From the NCBI RefSeq assembly GCF_049310925.1, contig NZ_JBMERP010000001.1, forward strand, positions 130,373 through 194,372: a DNA stretch of 64,000 nucleotides. Direction: 5' to 3'. The DNA comes from Virgibacillus_F sp049310925 (GTDB lineage: Bacteria; Bacillota; Bacilli; Bacillales; Amphibacillaceae). The translations under genes and the position numbers were made by a program. Positions 42,980 through 52,472 of this stretch are shown here, piece by piece. Position 1 is the stretch's first letter. Each line of letters starts with the position of its first letter. The notes under the pieces are model-generated. The model did no database searches. It was not told the origin of the DNA and saw nothing but the letters and a program-made list of their open reading frames with translations.

Positions 42980-45271
42980 ATGAAAGGTTATTGGCATTTA
43001 TTTGCCCTATCAGTTCTTTTAAGTATACTTACAATAGCATTTAATTATAAACCAATTTTTATCGTATTGTGTCTATGGTTGTTTTATCTGTATAAGCAGA
43101 AAAGGGTAGGTGTAGGACCAATCCTTTTGTCACTGCTATTTTACGTTGGATTTTATTTCTATATACCTGTAATTGATCAAACTGTGTCAACGGGAAATGA
43201 AGAGGCTATTAATGGTCAAATTCAAGGAACCATTAGTAGTCCCGTGACAATGTCCAGTAAGAGAATAGAGTTTGTCGTAAAGGATCAAGCCTCTGAGCAT
43301 AAAGTCATTGTATTAGCATTTAAAGAAGAAAATATGGATTGGGATAATGTACAGCTAAATCAACTGAAATATGGTGCCACCTGCAACATAAAAGGGTTGA
43401 TGGTATTCCCAGATCGCAGTAGAAATCCCGGGCAATTTAACTATCGTTCTTATTTATTTTCAAAAGGGATTAACTATCAACTAAAACTATCCTCGTTAGA
43501 TAACATCACCTGTGAGGGCTCATCTCACCTGAATTCCATTCTAGAGTTTCGATTATCCCTAATAAACGTTGTTCTTTCAAAAACAGATCCATATACTGCA
43601 AAGTGGCTTTCAGCTCTAGTATTAGGGGACGATTCCCAATTAGACGAAAAGACGGTTGAACTATTTAAAAAGTGGAATTTATCCCACCTTTTGGCAATTT
43701 CCGGATTACATGTTAGTTTGATTATCACAATAATTTATTATTTATTAATAAAGTCAACACTATTAACGAAAGAAAATGCGGAGTGGGTAATGCTTCTGAT
43801 TTTGCCATTTTATGCTATTTTAGCGGGAGGGGAACCTTCCGTATGGCGAGCATGCTTGATGGTTTTAGTGTTTATAATTCTACGGAAAATGAAGCAGATC
43901 TACAGTCTAACAGATGTCTTAAGTGTTCTATTTATATTGTTAATCTTATTTAATAGATATATTCCTTACCATATCGGATTTCAACTGTCATTCTTGGTAA
44001 CACTCGGGTTGCTGCTTTCTGTAAAATGGATTTCTAGGACAACGTCACCTCTAATTATTAGCTTACAAATTAGTTTTGTAGCACAAATGATGATTATTCC
44101 ATTACAATTAGCCTACTTCTATACATTTCAACCATTATCTATTTTATTGAATGTTTTTGTGGTACCATATTTCTCTATTTTTGTCATCCCATTTATGTTT
44201 CTCATTTTGCTTCTAACTCCATTACCTGCTGCAGTATTGAGCGTATTCGGTTTTGTTTTTAAGTTAATCCATCAGACTTTTATTTATCTGATTGATTTTT
44301 TAGATCAGGTAGCATATTTCCCATATACGCTTGGGCCGATGTCAGTTCTTGCAACAGTTGTTTATTATGTTTTCTTTTTACTGTTCATGGATGCCATTCA
44401 AAAAGAAAAAAGTAAAAAAGCGATGAATAATGGAATCCTAATCGTACTATTAATTACTTTCATTGGTATCAAACCGTTTCTCTCTCCGAACGGGACAGTA
44501 ACCATGTTGGATGTTGGACAAGGTGACAGTTTTATTGTAGAACTTCCATACCGTAAGGCTGTGTTTTTTATTGATGCAGGTGCAAAAATGTCATTTGAAA
44601 ATAACCAGGCTTCTAGTGCAAACTATGAACAAGTTATAGAGCCTTTTTTAAAAGTTAATGGGATCAGTAAGATTGACGCGATTTTTGCTACTCATGAAGA
44701 TGTGGATCACGTTGGGAGTGTTCCATATATGATAGAGAATTATAAAGTTGATCGAGTTTTTTTAAGTGAGTATTATAACTTGCCACACAATACAATTAAG
44801 AAGTGGCAATCGAAAGGGATAATTGTACAGCGGATAAAAGCAGGAAACGAAATTGACTTTTATGATTTTCCCATACAACTATTGGCACCTCTGACAGATA
44901 AAAAGGAGACAAACGCAAACTCACTTGTTATGCATATGAAATTAGGTGGTCTTGGTTGGCTGTTTACGGGGGACATTGACAAAGAAATAGAGCTGGAATT
45001 AATGGGTTCATACCCAGAACTATCATTTGATGTACTAAAGGTTGCTCATCATGGTAGTAAATCGTCAACAGCCAAATCTTTTCTTAGACACTTCATGCCT
45101 GAATACGCCTGGATTTCGGCAGGGGAAAATAATTCGTATGGTCATCCCAATAAGGATGTGTTAAAACTACTTCATGACGAGAGAATCAAAATATTTAGAA
45201 CTGATCAGGACGGGGCAGTTCAATATCATTTCACAAAAGAAAAAGGAACATTCTCTGGATATTTACCATAA
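42980..45271 (+). CDS. comEC: DNA uptake channel protein ComEC/Rec2
   Basis: 763 residues. N-terminal membrane segments and an OB-like external domain (about 65-190), then the Competence domain with HLLAISGLHVSLIITIIY near 234 and about eight membrane segments, and a C-terminal metallo-beta-lactamase-like domain (DVGQGDSFIVELP near 511, THEDVDHVGSVP near 572, VAHHGSKSS near 692). It moves one DNA strand into the cell; the nuclease-like domain may degrade the other. It starts 12 bp after comEB. An imperfect hairpin near 45314-45357 may end the operon. Confidence 0.95.
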   Translation: MKGYWHLFALSVLLSILTIAFNYKPIFIVLCLWLFYLYKQKRVGVGPILLSLLFYVGFYFYIPVIDQTVSTGNEEAINGQIQGTISSPVTMSSKRIEFVVKDQASEHKVIVLAFKEENMDWDNVQLNQLKYGATCNIKGLMVFPDRSRNPGQFNYRSYLFSKGINYQLKLSSLDNITCEGSSHLNSILEFRLSLINVVLSKTDPYTAKWLSALVLGDDSQLDEKTVELFKKWNLSHLLAISGLHVSLIITIIYYLLIKSTLLTKENAEWVMLLILPFYAILAGGEPSVWRACLMVLVFIILRKMKQIYSLTDVLSVLFILLILFNRYIPYHIGFQLSFLVTLGLLLSVKWISRTTSPLIISLQISFVAQMMIIPLQLAYFYTFQPLSILLNVFVVPYFSIFVIPFMFLILLLTPLPAAVLSVFGFVFKLIHQTFIYLIDFLDQVAYFPYTLGPMSVLATVVYYVFFLLFMDAIQKEKSKKAMNNGILIVLLITFIGIKPFLSPNGTVTMLDVGQGDSFIVELPYRKAVFFIDAGAKMSFENNQASSANYEQVIEPFLKVNGISKIDAIFATHEDVDHVGSVPYMIENYKVDRVFLSEYYNLPHNTIKKWQSKGIIVQRIKAGNEIDFYDFPIQLLAPLTDKKETNANSLVMHMKLGGLGWLFTGDIDKEIELELMGSYPELSFDVLKVAHHGSKSSTAKSFLRHFMPEYAWISAGENNSYGHPNKDVLKLLHDERIKIFRTDQDGAVQYHFTKEKGTFSGYLP

Positions 45272-45415
45272 TCTAATTGAAGGAGAACAAAATCCTAAGA
45301 CACAATTAAACAAAAAGACCATCAAATCAGCTTACATTTGACAGTCACTTTTTATTTCCGACGACAGCAAAAAAACTGCTATCAGTAATATTTTCGTTTG
45401 GTTATATGTAGTTTT

Positions 45416-45550
45416 TTACTGTCCAAAGAAGTTAACTAGCACACCAATAAAGAATATAACAGTAAAGAAAACAAATGAGAAGACAAAACCTAGGCCTGAA
45501 TCCACTACGTCATTATTTTTTGACTGGACATCTTTTTCAAATTCGTTCAT
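45416..45550 (-). CDS. yqzM: YqzM-family small membrane protein
   Basis: A 44-residue ORF on the minus strand with GGAGGG upstream of the ATG. The product begins MNEFEKDVQSKNNDVVDSGL and has one C-terminal membrane segment (about 21-42, FVFSFVFFTVIFFIGVLVNF). It matches YqzM, which lies in the same place between comEC and holA in B. subtilis. Function unknown. Confidence 0.9.
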   Translation of the reverse strand: MNEFEKDVQSKNNDVVDSGLGFVFSFVFFTVIFFIGVLVNFFGQ

Positions 45551-45827
45551 AACTATCCCTCCTATGTCATCCTATAGTATAAAATAAATACCGGAAAAAA
45601 TCCATAAATTAATTTACACCATTTTTAGTAAGAGTTAACATCTATACTTTTTACTTTACTGGTTAATCTATAATTAATCAAATATCGTTTGGCATATAGA
45701 TTACCGGGTCTATCTGTCAAACGTTTATATAAATGAGGGAATTTCCTTACAAATTCCCTCTAATATATCTTGCTATTAGATGGATTTCACTTTAGGATTA
45801 TGTATATACATAATTGGAGTGAATAAA
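45551..45827 (+). other. yqzM-holA intergenic region with a perfect hairpin
   Basis: There is no gene. GAGGGAATTT (45735-45744) and AAATTCCCTC (45751-45760) form a perfect 10-bp stem with a 6-nt loop about 70 bp before the holA start, followed by an AT-rich but not T-only tract. It could be a 5' UTR hairpin or weak terminator. Confidence 0.55.
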
Positions 45828-46868
45828 ATGTCTTTTCTTGAAATAAAACAAAAAATAAATAAGGGTCAATTTACACCATTTTATCTGCTATATGGAACGG
45901 AATCGTTTTTTATTCAAGATATAAAAAACCTACTAATAGAAGGAATACTGCCTGATGGTGACGTTGAAAATTTGTCTACATATGATTTAGACGAAACACC
46001 GATTCAAGAAGTGATTTCAGATGCAGAAACATATCCACTATTTGGTGAAAGAAAGTTAATAATAGCAAATAATCCCTCTTTTTTAAAGGCCAAACCAAAC
46101 AAAGTCCCATTTGAACACAACCTTGACCATTTACTACAGTATTTGTCAAATCCTGTTGATTATTCCACAATTATTTTTGTTGCAATATATGAAAAAATAG
46201 ATGAACGGAAAAAAATAACGAAGGCAATTAAAAAAAATACTTCAGTTGTCATATGTGAACCAATCAAAGAGTATGAACTCTCAAAATGGATTAAAACAAT
46301 TGCTGATGAGCACAATATAAAGATTGAATCTGGTGCGTATGAAGTGATTGAAGGGGAGCTTGAAGCTAATTTGCATCTACTACATAACGAGATGAAAAAG
46401 TTTGCAAGCTACGCAGGAGAAGGGGGGATTATTACAAAAGAGGATGCAGAAATGCTTGTTTCTCATTCTTTTAGTAATTCTTCTTTACAATTGGTAGATG
46501 CTGTAATCAATCGGGATATTCAAAAAGCGATTACTATTTACAGGGATCTTATGAAAATGAATGAAGAACCAATTGCAATGGTAGCACTCTTAGCCTACCA
46601 ATTTCGTACGTTGTTACGTGTAAAATTATTAAAGCAAAAAGGATATAGCCAGGCACAGATGCAGAAGCAGCTGGGTATTCATCCATTTGTTATAAAAATC
46701 GCGATTTCAAGGGAAGGCAAATTCACCGTCAACCAATTGTCAGTATTTATTGACAAACTCACAAATACTGATGCAATTATGAAACAGGGAAAGATGGAGA
46801 AGGACTTAGCGTTTGATTTACTTTTATTTGATTTAACCAATTCATCTTCACGGCTAAGCATGAGTTAA
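45828..46868 (+). CDS. holA: DNA polymerase III delta subunit
   Basis: 346 residues, the clamp-loader wrench that opens the beta clamp. LYGTESFFIQDIK near residue 20, FGERKLIIANN near 68, KKNTSVVICEPIKEYELSKWI and the C-terminal PIAMVALLAYQFRTLLRV near 246 followed by LGIHPF are typical. The start is ATG 45828 with TTGGAGTG upstream; the frame from 45780 has no site. Confidence 0.93.
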   Translation: MSFLEIKQKINKGQFTPFYLLYGTESFFIQDIKNLLIEGILPDGDVENLSTYDLDETPIQEVISDAETYPLFGERKLIIANNPSFLKAKPNKVPFEHNLDHLLQYLSNPVDYSTIIFVAIYEKIDERKKITKAIKKNTSVVICEPIKEYELSKWIKTIADEHNIKIESGAYEVIEGELEANLHLLHNEMKKFASYAGEGGIITKEDAEMLVSHSFSNSSLQLVDAVINRDIQKAITIYRDLMKMNEEPIAMVALLAYQFRTLLRVKLLKQKGYSQAQMQKQLGIHPFVIKIAISREGKFTVNQLSVFIDKLTNTDAIMKQGKMEKDLAFDLLLFDLTNSSSRLSMS

Positions 46869-46906
46869 TGGGCAGGAATCTTTCATAACCAGACAAATAG
46901 CCAACT

Positions 46907-46935
46907 AAAAAACGATCCTGATATGGGATCGTTTT
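46907..46935. terminator. Bidirectional terminator between holA and rpsT
   Basis: AAAACGATCC (46909-46918) and GGATCGTTTT (46926-46935) form a compact stem. It serves convergent holA (+) and rpsT (-). Confidence 0.85.
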
Positions 46936-46973
46936 GTGTTGGTCATTCTTTTTTACTGTGTAATTCAACGCCA

Positions 46974-47240
46974 TTATGCGCTTAGTTCGTTAACCATTTT
47001 TGATAAGCGAGACTTTTTACGGTCACCATTGTTTTGATGGACAATTCCTTTTTGAACTGCTTTATCAATTTTTTTAGTAGCTTGTTGTAGTGCTGCTTGC
47101 GCATTATCTACATCTTTAGCTTCAACCAATTTTTCAACACGCTTAACTTGTGTACGCATATCTGATTTATATGACTGGTTTAAGTCATGTTTTTTCTGAT
47201 TAACTCCCACACGTTTAATTGCAGATTTAATATTAGCCAT
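46974..47240 (-). CDS. rpsT: 30S ribosomal protein S20
   Basis: An 88-residue basic protein with ANIKSAIKRVGVNQKKHDLN at the N-terminus and GIVHQNNGDRKKSRLSKMV (KGIVHQNNGDRKKSRL near 63) near the C-terminus, the S20 signatures. Early 16S-binding protein. Strong AAGGAGGTG site upstream. It is on the minus strand, opposite holA and gpr, as in B. subtilis. Confidence 0.97.
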   Translation of the reverse strand: MANIKSAIKRVGVNQKKHDLNQSYKSDMRTQVKRVEKLVEAKDVDNAQAALQQATKKIDKAVQKGIVHQNNGDRKKSRLSKMVNELSA

Positions 47241-47485
47241 TATTTCACCTCCTTAGAAGAATCTTGACTTAAAAGAAGCTTCTTTTATGCTTATCATTTA
47301 ATTTTATATATTTTAAAGCACAAAAAACTTACGATTCATTTCTGTGTGAACCATTGATATTTTATCAGAGCTGGTCATTGTTTTCAATAGATTTATTTTC
47401 AAATCGATGAAATTGTATGATTTTGAGTCTAAATGTGAAGTCTAAGAGTATGGAAATGAAAATAATGCTGGAGGGTTTATATAAC

Positions 47486-48583
47486 ATGGAAAATTCAAAT
47501 GAAGAATTTCAAATGAGGACAGATTTGGCAATTGAAGCAAAGGATATGTACGTCGAACAGGAGGATACCCAGGTTGACCAAATGAAAGGAATTAAGATAA
47601 CGGAACGGACTGAAAAAGACGTCAAGATATCTTATGTAGAGGTTGATGAAACTGGAGCAAAAATAATTAATAAAAAACCTGGAACATATGTCACTTTATA
47701 TGCAGATGGTGTAAAAAGGCAAGACACAAAACGACAGGAAAACGCTGCTGCTCTTTTAGCAAAAGAACTAGAAGCGTTATTAAAGAAAAACAATCTGTCC
47801 AATAATGCAAGGTGTTTAATAGTTGGTCTGGGTAATTGGAATGTAACGCCAGATGCACTTGGACCAATGACAATAGAAAAAGTTATGGTAACGAGTCATT
47901 TATTTAATTTAGATCATCAATCCGTGTCAGAGGGCTATCGCTCAGTAGCTGCTGTGACACCTGGTGTTATGGGGCTAACTGGGATTGAAACGAGTGATAT
48001 TATATTTGGAATTGTAGAGAAGTTCAAACCAGAATTTGTGGTTGCAATTGATGCATTAGCTTCTAGGTCAATTGAGCGCGTAAATGAAACGATACAAATA
48101 TCAGATGCCGGAATCAATCCAGGATCAGGTGTAGGGAATAAGCGTAAGGAGATAAGCGAGGATACATTGGGAATCCCGGTTTTTGCAATTGGAGTTCCAA
48201 CCGTCGTAGATGCAGCCACAATAACCAGTGATACTATAGATTTCCTATTAAAACATTTTGGAAGAGAATGGCGCGAGAAGGATAACCCATCAAAGTCGTT
48301 GGCACCAGCAAACATGAATTTTGGTGGAAAGGAATTTAATGAAGAGGATTTGCCGGATGAAGAAAAAAGAAAAACCTTTTTAGGAATTGTCGGAAATCTA
48401 TCAGAAGAGGAAAAACGATCATTAATAAAAGAGGTTTTGACACCTCTGGGTCACAACTTAATGGTAACGCCAAAAGAAGTAGATGGATTCATGAAAGACA
48501 TGGCCACAGTAATAGCTACAGGGATTAATGCAGCACTTCATGAAACAATCGATGTTACCAATTTTTCTGCATATACTAGATAA
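47486..48583 (+). CDS. gpr: Germination protease GPR
   Basis: A 365-residue aspartic-type spore protease that degrades small acid-soluble proteins at germination. The N-terminal QMRTDLAIEAKDMY (about 10) marks the autoprocessing region that turns zymogen P46 into P41. DALGPMTIEKVMVTSHLF near 122, AIDALASRSIERVN near 185, and NPGSGVGNKRKEIS near 210 are family motifs. The start is ATG 47486 behind TGGAGGG (47469-47475); the frame from 47417 lacks a site. It is normally sigma-G driven, but I could not place that promoter with confidence. Confidence 0.95.
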   Translation: MENSNEEFQMRTDLAIEAKDMYVEQEDTQVDQMKGIKITERTEKDVKISYVEVDETGAKIINKKPGTYVTLYADGVKRQDTKRQENAAALLAKELEALLKKNNLSNNARCLIVGLGNWNVTPDALGPMTIEKVMVTSHLFNLDHQSVSEGYRSVAAVTPGVMGLTGIETSDIIFGIVEKFKPEFVVAIDALASRSIERVNETIQISDAGINPGSGVGNKRKEISEDTLGIPVFAIGVPTVVDAATITSDTIDFLLKHFGREWREKDNPSKSLAPANMNFGGKEFNEEDLPDEEKRKTFLGIVGNLSEEEKRSLIKEVLTPLGHNLMVTPKEVDGFMKDMATVIATGINAALHETIDVTNFSAYTR

Positions 48584-48674
48584 TAAAATATTTTTGGAGC
48601 AGTATTTGTTCTAGTTTCTGAAGACGTGTCATAGATTTACTATATATGTCACTGTCTTCAGAAAGGATGGAACA

Positions 48675-49862
48675 ATGAACTACCACAAAAATAAATCAGG
48701 AACCTCTCTAAAGCGTTTATTGGTACCTTTTTATAAAAAAGGCGGGTTGTACATCCTTTGTATCCTTCTATTATTTGTCTCGATAGGAGCCTTGACTAGC
48801 ATTGCTCCAGCCTATCGGTTCTCATCTAAGACACTTACTGAATGGACGAGTAAGGTAGAGAGTACAACATTTTTATACTTACTAGGAATGGAAAATAGAG
48901 CGTTTGAAGAGGCATTTCCTAAGGATAAAACGTTCCCAAAACTATCAAATACATTGTTTCATTTGGCAACAAGTGTAAAACCACATGATGTAAGAAGCTT
49001 GTTAGGTCAAGAGTTACCAGGATTCTCGGCTTTTAATAACCGAATTGTAATAGCGGGTGAAGGAACAAACTACACAAACCTTCCTATCGAATCACCACCA
49101 CCACTAGAAGACATATTACAAGATAGGGAGGCCGTTGTTAAGGAGCCGGCTAATCCAGAAAAGGAAACTAAGGATCAAGAAGAAAAGCCTGTAAAAACAG
49201 AGGAAAATGTTGTATTTATCTATAACACACATAACAGGGAATCTTTTTTACCACATTTACCAAAGGTGGATAATCCAGATTTAGCCTATCATGGCGAGGT
49301 TAATGTAACTAAAGTAAGTGATAGATTTGCATCGTCACTTGCAGATAATGGGATTGGAGCCGTTGTTAGTCACACAGATTTCACCAAGATACTGCAAGAA
49401 AAAGATATGGACCATTGGCAATCCTATGATTTATCCAGGAATGCTGTGCAAGAAGCGTTTGCATCTAATGAAAATTTGAAATATGTATTCGACATCCACC
49501 GAGATGCACAACCTAAGGGCATAACGACTACAACTATCAACGGCAAGAAATACGCAAGAATTGCTATTGTTGTTGGAGGAGAAAATAGTGAATTTGAAGA
49601 AAACTTATCATTTGCTAGAGAACTAAACTCTTTAATTGAAAAAAAATATCCTGGTTTAAATAGGGCAGTTATTATAAATGAAGGACCTGGAGTCAACGGT
49701 GTTTACAATCAAGACTTATCAGATAAAGCATTGATATTTGAGTTTGGTGGTTATGCCAACAGTTTAGAAGAGTTGTACCGTTCTGCAGATGCTTTAGCTG
49801 ATGTGTTTAGTGAATACTATTTTGATGCTGAAAAAGTTTCATCCGAGGCAAAGGAGGAATAG
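48675..49862 (+). CDS. spoIIP: Stage II sporulation protein P (SpoIIP)
   Basis: 395 residues: an N-terminal membrane segment (about 26-46, ILCILLLFVSIGALTSIAP), a linker with an acidic Lys/Glu stretch (about 150-178), and the SpoIIP amidase/endopeptidase domain with VVFIYNTHNRESFLPHL near 182, FDIHRDAQP near 272, and IFEFGGYANS near 357. It works with SpoIID/M to thin septal peptidoglycan for engulfment. A hairpin (48615-48625 with 48654-48664) ends just before its AAAGGATGG ribosome binding site. Confidence 0.94.
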   Translation: MNYHKNKSGTSLKRLLVPFYKKGGLYILCILLLFVSIGALTSIAPAYRFSSKTLTEWTSKVESTTFLYLLGMENRAFEEAFPKDKTFPKLSNTLFHLATSVKPHDVRSLLGQELPGFSAFNNRIVIAGEGTNYTNLPIESPPPLEDILQDREAVVKEPANPEKETKDQEEKPVKTEENVVFIYNTHNRESFLPHLPKVDNPDLAYHGEVNVTKVSDRFASSLADNGIGAVVSHTDFTKILQEKDMDHWQSYDLSRNAVQEAFASNENLKYVFDIHRDAQPKGITTTTINGKKYARIAIVVGGENSEFEENLSFARELNSLIEKKYPGLNRAVIINEGPGVNGVYNQDLSDKALIFEFGGYANSLEELYRSADALADVFSEYYFDAEKVSSEAKEE

Positions 49863-49865
49863 ATC

Positions 49866-50186
49866 ATGAAATCCATTATTGTATTATTGCTGTTAATCTT
49901 ATTCTTTTTATCAGGAATGCTATTTGGAGTTGAACGTGATCGTGCTGAAATTGCCCCGCCTAAAGTAGAAACAGCCAATGTCGACAAAGGCACTGCTGCT
50001 TCTCAAGGGGAAACTATTATTCAAACATCTGAGGTAGATAAACACGTAATAGCTGAGTCTAGTGAATATAAACAAACTTCGACCCACTTTACACAAAAAA
50101 CAGCTTCTTTCTTTGAAAGTATTGTAAAAGGTTTTTATGAAGTTGTTGTCCAAATGATTTACCAAATTGTACAGCTCTTTTATTAA
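49866..50186 (+). CDS. YqxA-like protein (DUF3679)
   Basis: 106 residues with an N-terminal membrane segment or signal (about 3-20, IIVLLLLILFFLSGMLFG), a polar middle and an amphipathic C-terminus (FFESIVKGFYEVVVQMIYQIV near 81, split as ESIVKGFYEVVVQMIYQ). It follows spoIIP by 3 bp, the place of yqxA in B. subtilis; the function is unknown but cotranscription suggests sporulation. Confidence 0.78.
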   Translation: MKSIIVLLLLILFFLSGMLFGVERDRAEIAPPKVETANVDKGTAASQGETIIQTSEVDKHVIAESSEYKQTSTHFTQKTASFFESIVKGFYEVVVQMIYQIVQLFY

Positions 50187-50470
50187 AAAGGCTGTTTTCT
50201 AAAAGGTAGGTAAGAAACAGTCTGAAGATCCTGCAGGGGACGGTTGATATTTCTGTATAACGGGTGATTCTAAGGCTAGGACGGTTGATATTTCAGGATA
50301 ACGGATGATTCCGAAGCAACAGCGGTCGATTTTCTCGGATAACGGGTGATTACTTAGCGCCAGAAGCTTCCGATGAGAGCAACTGCCCGACGAGGAATCA
50401 GCACAACAGTTACGTCGCAGTTTGTATCAACTTCGAGGGTTAAAGAGCAACAAAACTTACGAAAAGAACC
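50187..50470 (+). repeat. Composite repeat family B, copy 3, with a 41-bp tandem repeat core
   Basis: The left edge AGGCTGTTTTCTAAA and right edge (50412-50460, GTCGCAGTTTGTATCAAC, AGCAACAAAACTTAC) match the two other copies. The core has three imperfect tandem units of 41 bp at 50238-50278, 50279-50319 and 50320-50358, each with ACGGTTGATATTT-like, ATAACGG and GTGATT blocks. A short frame at 50373-50582 crosses this repeat and is not considered a gene. Confidence 0.8.
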
Positions 50471-50487
50471 ATTGAAAATGATGATTT

Positions 50488-50534
50488 CCTTCTTTCTTTT
50501 TGGTGAATTGTTACCCGAAAAGAAAGAAGGTTTT
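50488..50534 (+). terminator. Terminator before lepA
   Basis: CCTTCTTTCTTTT (50488-50500) pairs perfectly with AAAAGAAAGAAGG (50518-50530), followed by TTTT. It closes the gpr/spoIIP region about 300 bp after the last stop. Confidence 0.85.
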
Positions 50535-50648
50535 ATTATTTTAATTGAATGTATTCACTTCAGTTGCTATAATCAATCCTAGTATACGACGTCAAAATTA
50601 ACACTTTTGTTTTAAAAGTGGTAAAAAATGTAGGAGTGAACATCACTA

Positions 50649-52457
50649 ATGGTGAAAAAACAAAGAAACGTTCGAAATTTTTCGATTATCGCGCATATTG
50701 ATCATGGTAAATCGACATTAGCGGATCGAATATTGGAAAAAACAAAAGCTTTAACACAACGTGAGATGAAAGAGCAGTTTCTTGATGCAATGGACCTTGA
50801 ACGTGAACGCGGAATTACTATAAAGCTTAATGCAGTTCAATTAAATTACATAAGTGAAGCTGGTGAAGATTATATTTACAACCTAATCGATACCCCAGGG
50901 CATGTGGATTTTACATATGAGGTGTCTCGAAGCCTTGCAGCGTGTGAAGGAGCTATTTTAGTTGTGGATGCAGCCCAAGGTATTGAGGCGCAAACGCTGG
51001 CGAATGTATATTTAGCATTGGATAACGAATTAGAAATCATTCCAGTAATAAATAAGATTGACTTGCCAAATGCAGATACTGACCGGGTAACACAGGAGTT
51101 GGTTGATGTGATTGGTATCGATCCTGATGATGTAATTTTGGCTTCAGCAAAAGATGGAATAGGGATCGATGCTATTCTTGAACGAATTGCAGACAGAATA
51201 CCGGCACCTGCAGGAAAAGCGGAAAACCCTCTTAAAGCACTTATATTTGATTCGCTTTATGATTCCTACCGTGGTGTTGTCGCTTATATTTGTGTAAAAG
51301 AAGGATCTGTAAAGATGGGCGACAAGGTTAAAATGATGGCTACTGGTAAAGAATTTGAAGTCAATGAACTCGGTGTCTTCACTCCAAAACCATTGAAAAA
51401 GAATGAATTAATGGTTGGAGATGTAGGGTATTTAACAGCTTCCATTAAAAATGTTGGTGATACACGTGTTGGTGACACAGTTACACTGGTTGATAACCAG
51501 GCAGATGAAGCGTTGCCAGGCTATCGCAAACTAAATCCAATGGTGTTTTGTGGTTTGTACCCAATTGATGCTAACCAATATAATGATTTGCGTGAAGCAC
51601 TAGAGCGGCTGGAATTAAACGATTCTTCCCTGCAATATGATCCGGAAACTTCCCAGGCGCTAGGATTTGGGTTTCGTTGTGGATTTTTAGGCTTGTTACA
51701 CATGGAAATAGTTCAAGAAAGAGTTGAACGAGAATTCAATATAGGTTTAATCACTACTGCTCCAAGTGTTATCTATGAGGTAGAGAAAACTAACCAAGAA
51801 CTTATTAAAATTGATAATCCTTCAGAACTCCCGGATTCACAATCAATTAATGAAATTCGTGAACCTTTTGTTAAAGCAACCATTATGGTTCCAAGTGAAT
51901 ATGTTGGCACAGTAATGGAACTTGCCCAAAAAAAGCGAGGCCAATTCATTGACATGGAATACCTGGATGATATTCGGGTTAACGTGGTGTACCATATACC
52001 TTTATCTGAGATCGTATATGACTTTTTTGATCAGTTAAAATCACAAACAAAAGGCTATGCTTCCTTTGATTATGAGCTTATTGGGTACAGGGCTTCAAAT
52101 CTTGTGAAAATGGACATTTTACTTAACGCCGAGACAATTGATGCACTCTCATTTATTGTCCATAGGGACTTTGCATATGATAGAGGTAAGCAAATTGTTG
52201 ATACGTTGAAAGGAATTATACCAAGACAACATTTCGAAATACCAATTCAAGCTGCGATTGGAAATAAAATTGTAGCTAGATCAAACATTAAAGCGATGAG
52301 GAAAAACGTACTTGCCAAATGTTATGGGGGAGATATTTCGCGTAAACGCAAGCTACTTGAAAAACAAAAAGAAGGTAAAAAGCGAATGAAAATGGTAGGC
52401 TCAGTAGAGGTGCCACAGGAAGCGTTTATGGCAGTTTTGAAAATAACTGATGATTGA
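50649..52457 (+). CDS. lepA: Elongation factor 4 (back-translocating GTPase LepA)
   Basis: A 602-residue translational GTPase. G1 AHIDHGKSTLADR near 17, G2 RGITIKLNAV, G3 DTPGHVDF near 80, G4 NKIDLP near 135, G5 SAKDGIG. The C-terminal LepA-specific domain includes KCYGGDISRKRKLLEKQKEG (near 558) and the end GSVEVPQEAFMAVLKI. It remodels stalled ribosomes or helps initiation. The start is ATG 50649, with AGGAGTG upstream. Confidence 0.96.
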   Translation: MVKKQRNVRNFSIIAHIDHGKSTLADRILEKTKALTQREMKEQFLDAMDLERERGITIKLNAVQLNYISEAGEDYIYNLIDTPGHVDFTYEVSRSLAACEGAILVVDAAQGIEAQTLANVYLALDNELEIIPVINKIDLPNADTDRVTQELVDVIGIDPDDVILASAKDGIGIDAILERIADRIPAPAGKAENPLKALIFDSLYDSYRGVVAYICVKEGSVKMGDKVKMMATGKEFEVNELGVFTPKPLKKNELMVGDVGYLTASIKNVGDTRVGDTVTLVDNQADEALPGYRKLNPMVFCGLYPIDANQYNDLREALERLELNDSSLQYDPETSQALGFGFRCGFLGLLHMEIVQERVEREFNIGLITTAPSVIYEVEKTNQELIKIDNPSELPDSQSINEIREPFVKATIMVPSEYVGTVMELAQKKRGQFIDMEYLDDIRVNVVYHIPLSEIVYDFFDQLKSQTKGYASFDYELIGYRASNLVKMDILLNAETIDALSFIVHRDFAYDRGKQIVDTLKGIIPRQHFEIPIQAAIGNKIVARSNIKAMRKNVLAKCYGGDISRKRKLLEKQKEGKKRMKMVGSVEVPQEAFMAVLKITDD

Positions 52458-52472
52458 TTGGACTTCCATGAT

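Noticed and set aside
50238..50358. Possible CRISPR array
   Set aside because: The 41-bp units are back-to-back imperfect repeats with no unique spacers and no cas genes are near.
50373..50582. 69-codon ORF between yqxA and lepA
   Set aside because: It crosses a repeat edge and a terminator hairpin and has no ribosome binding site.
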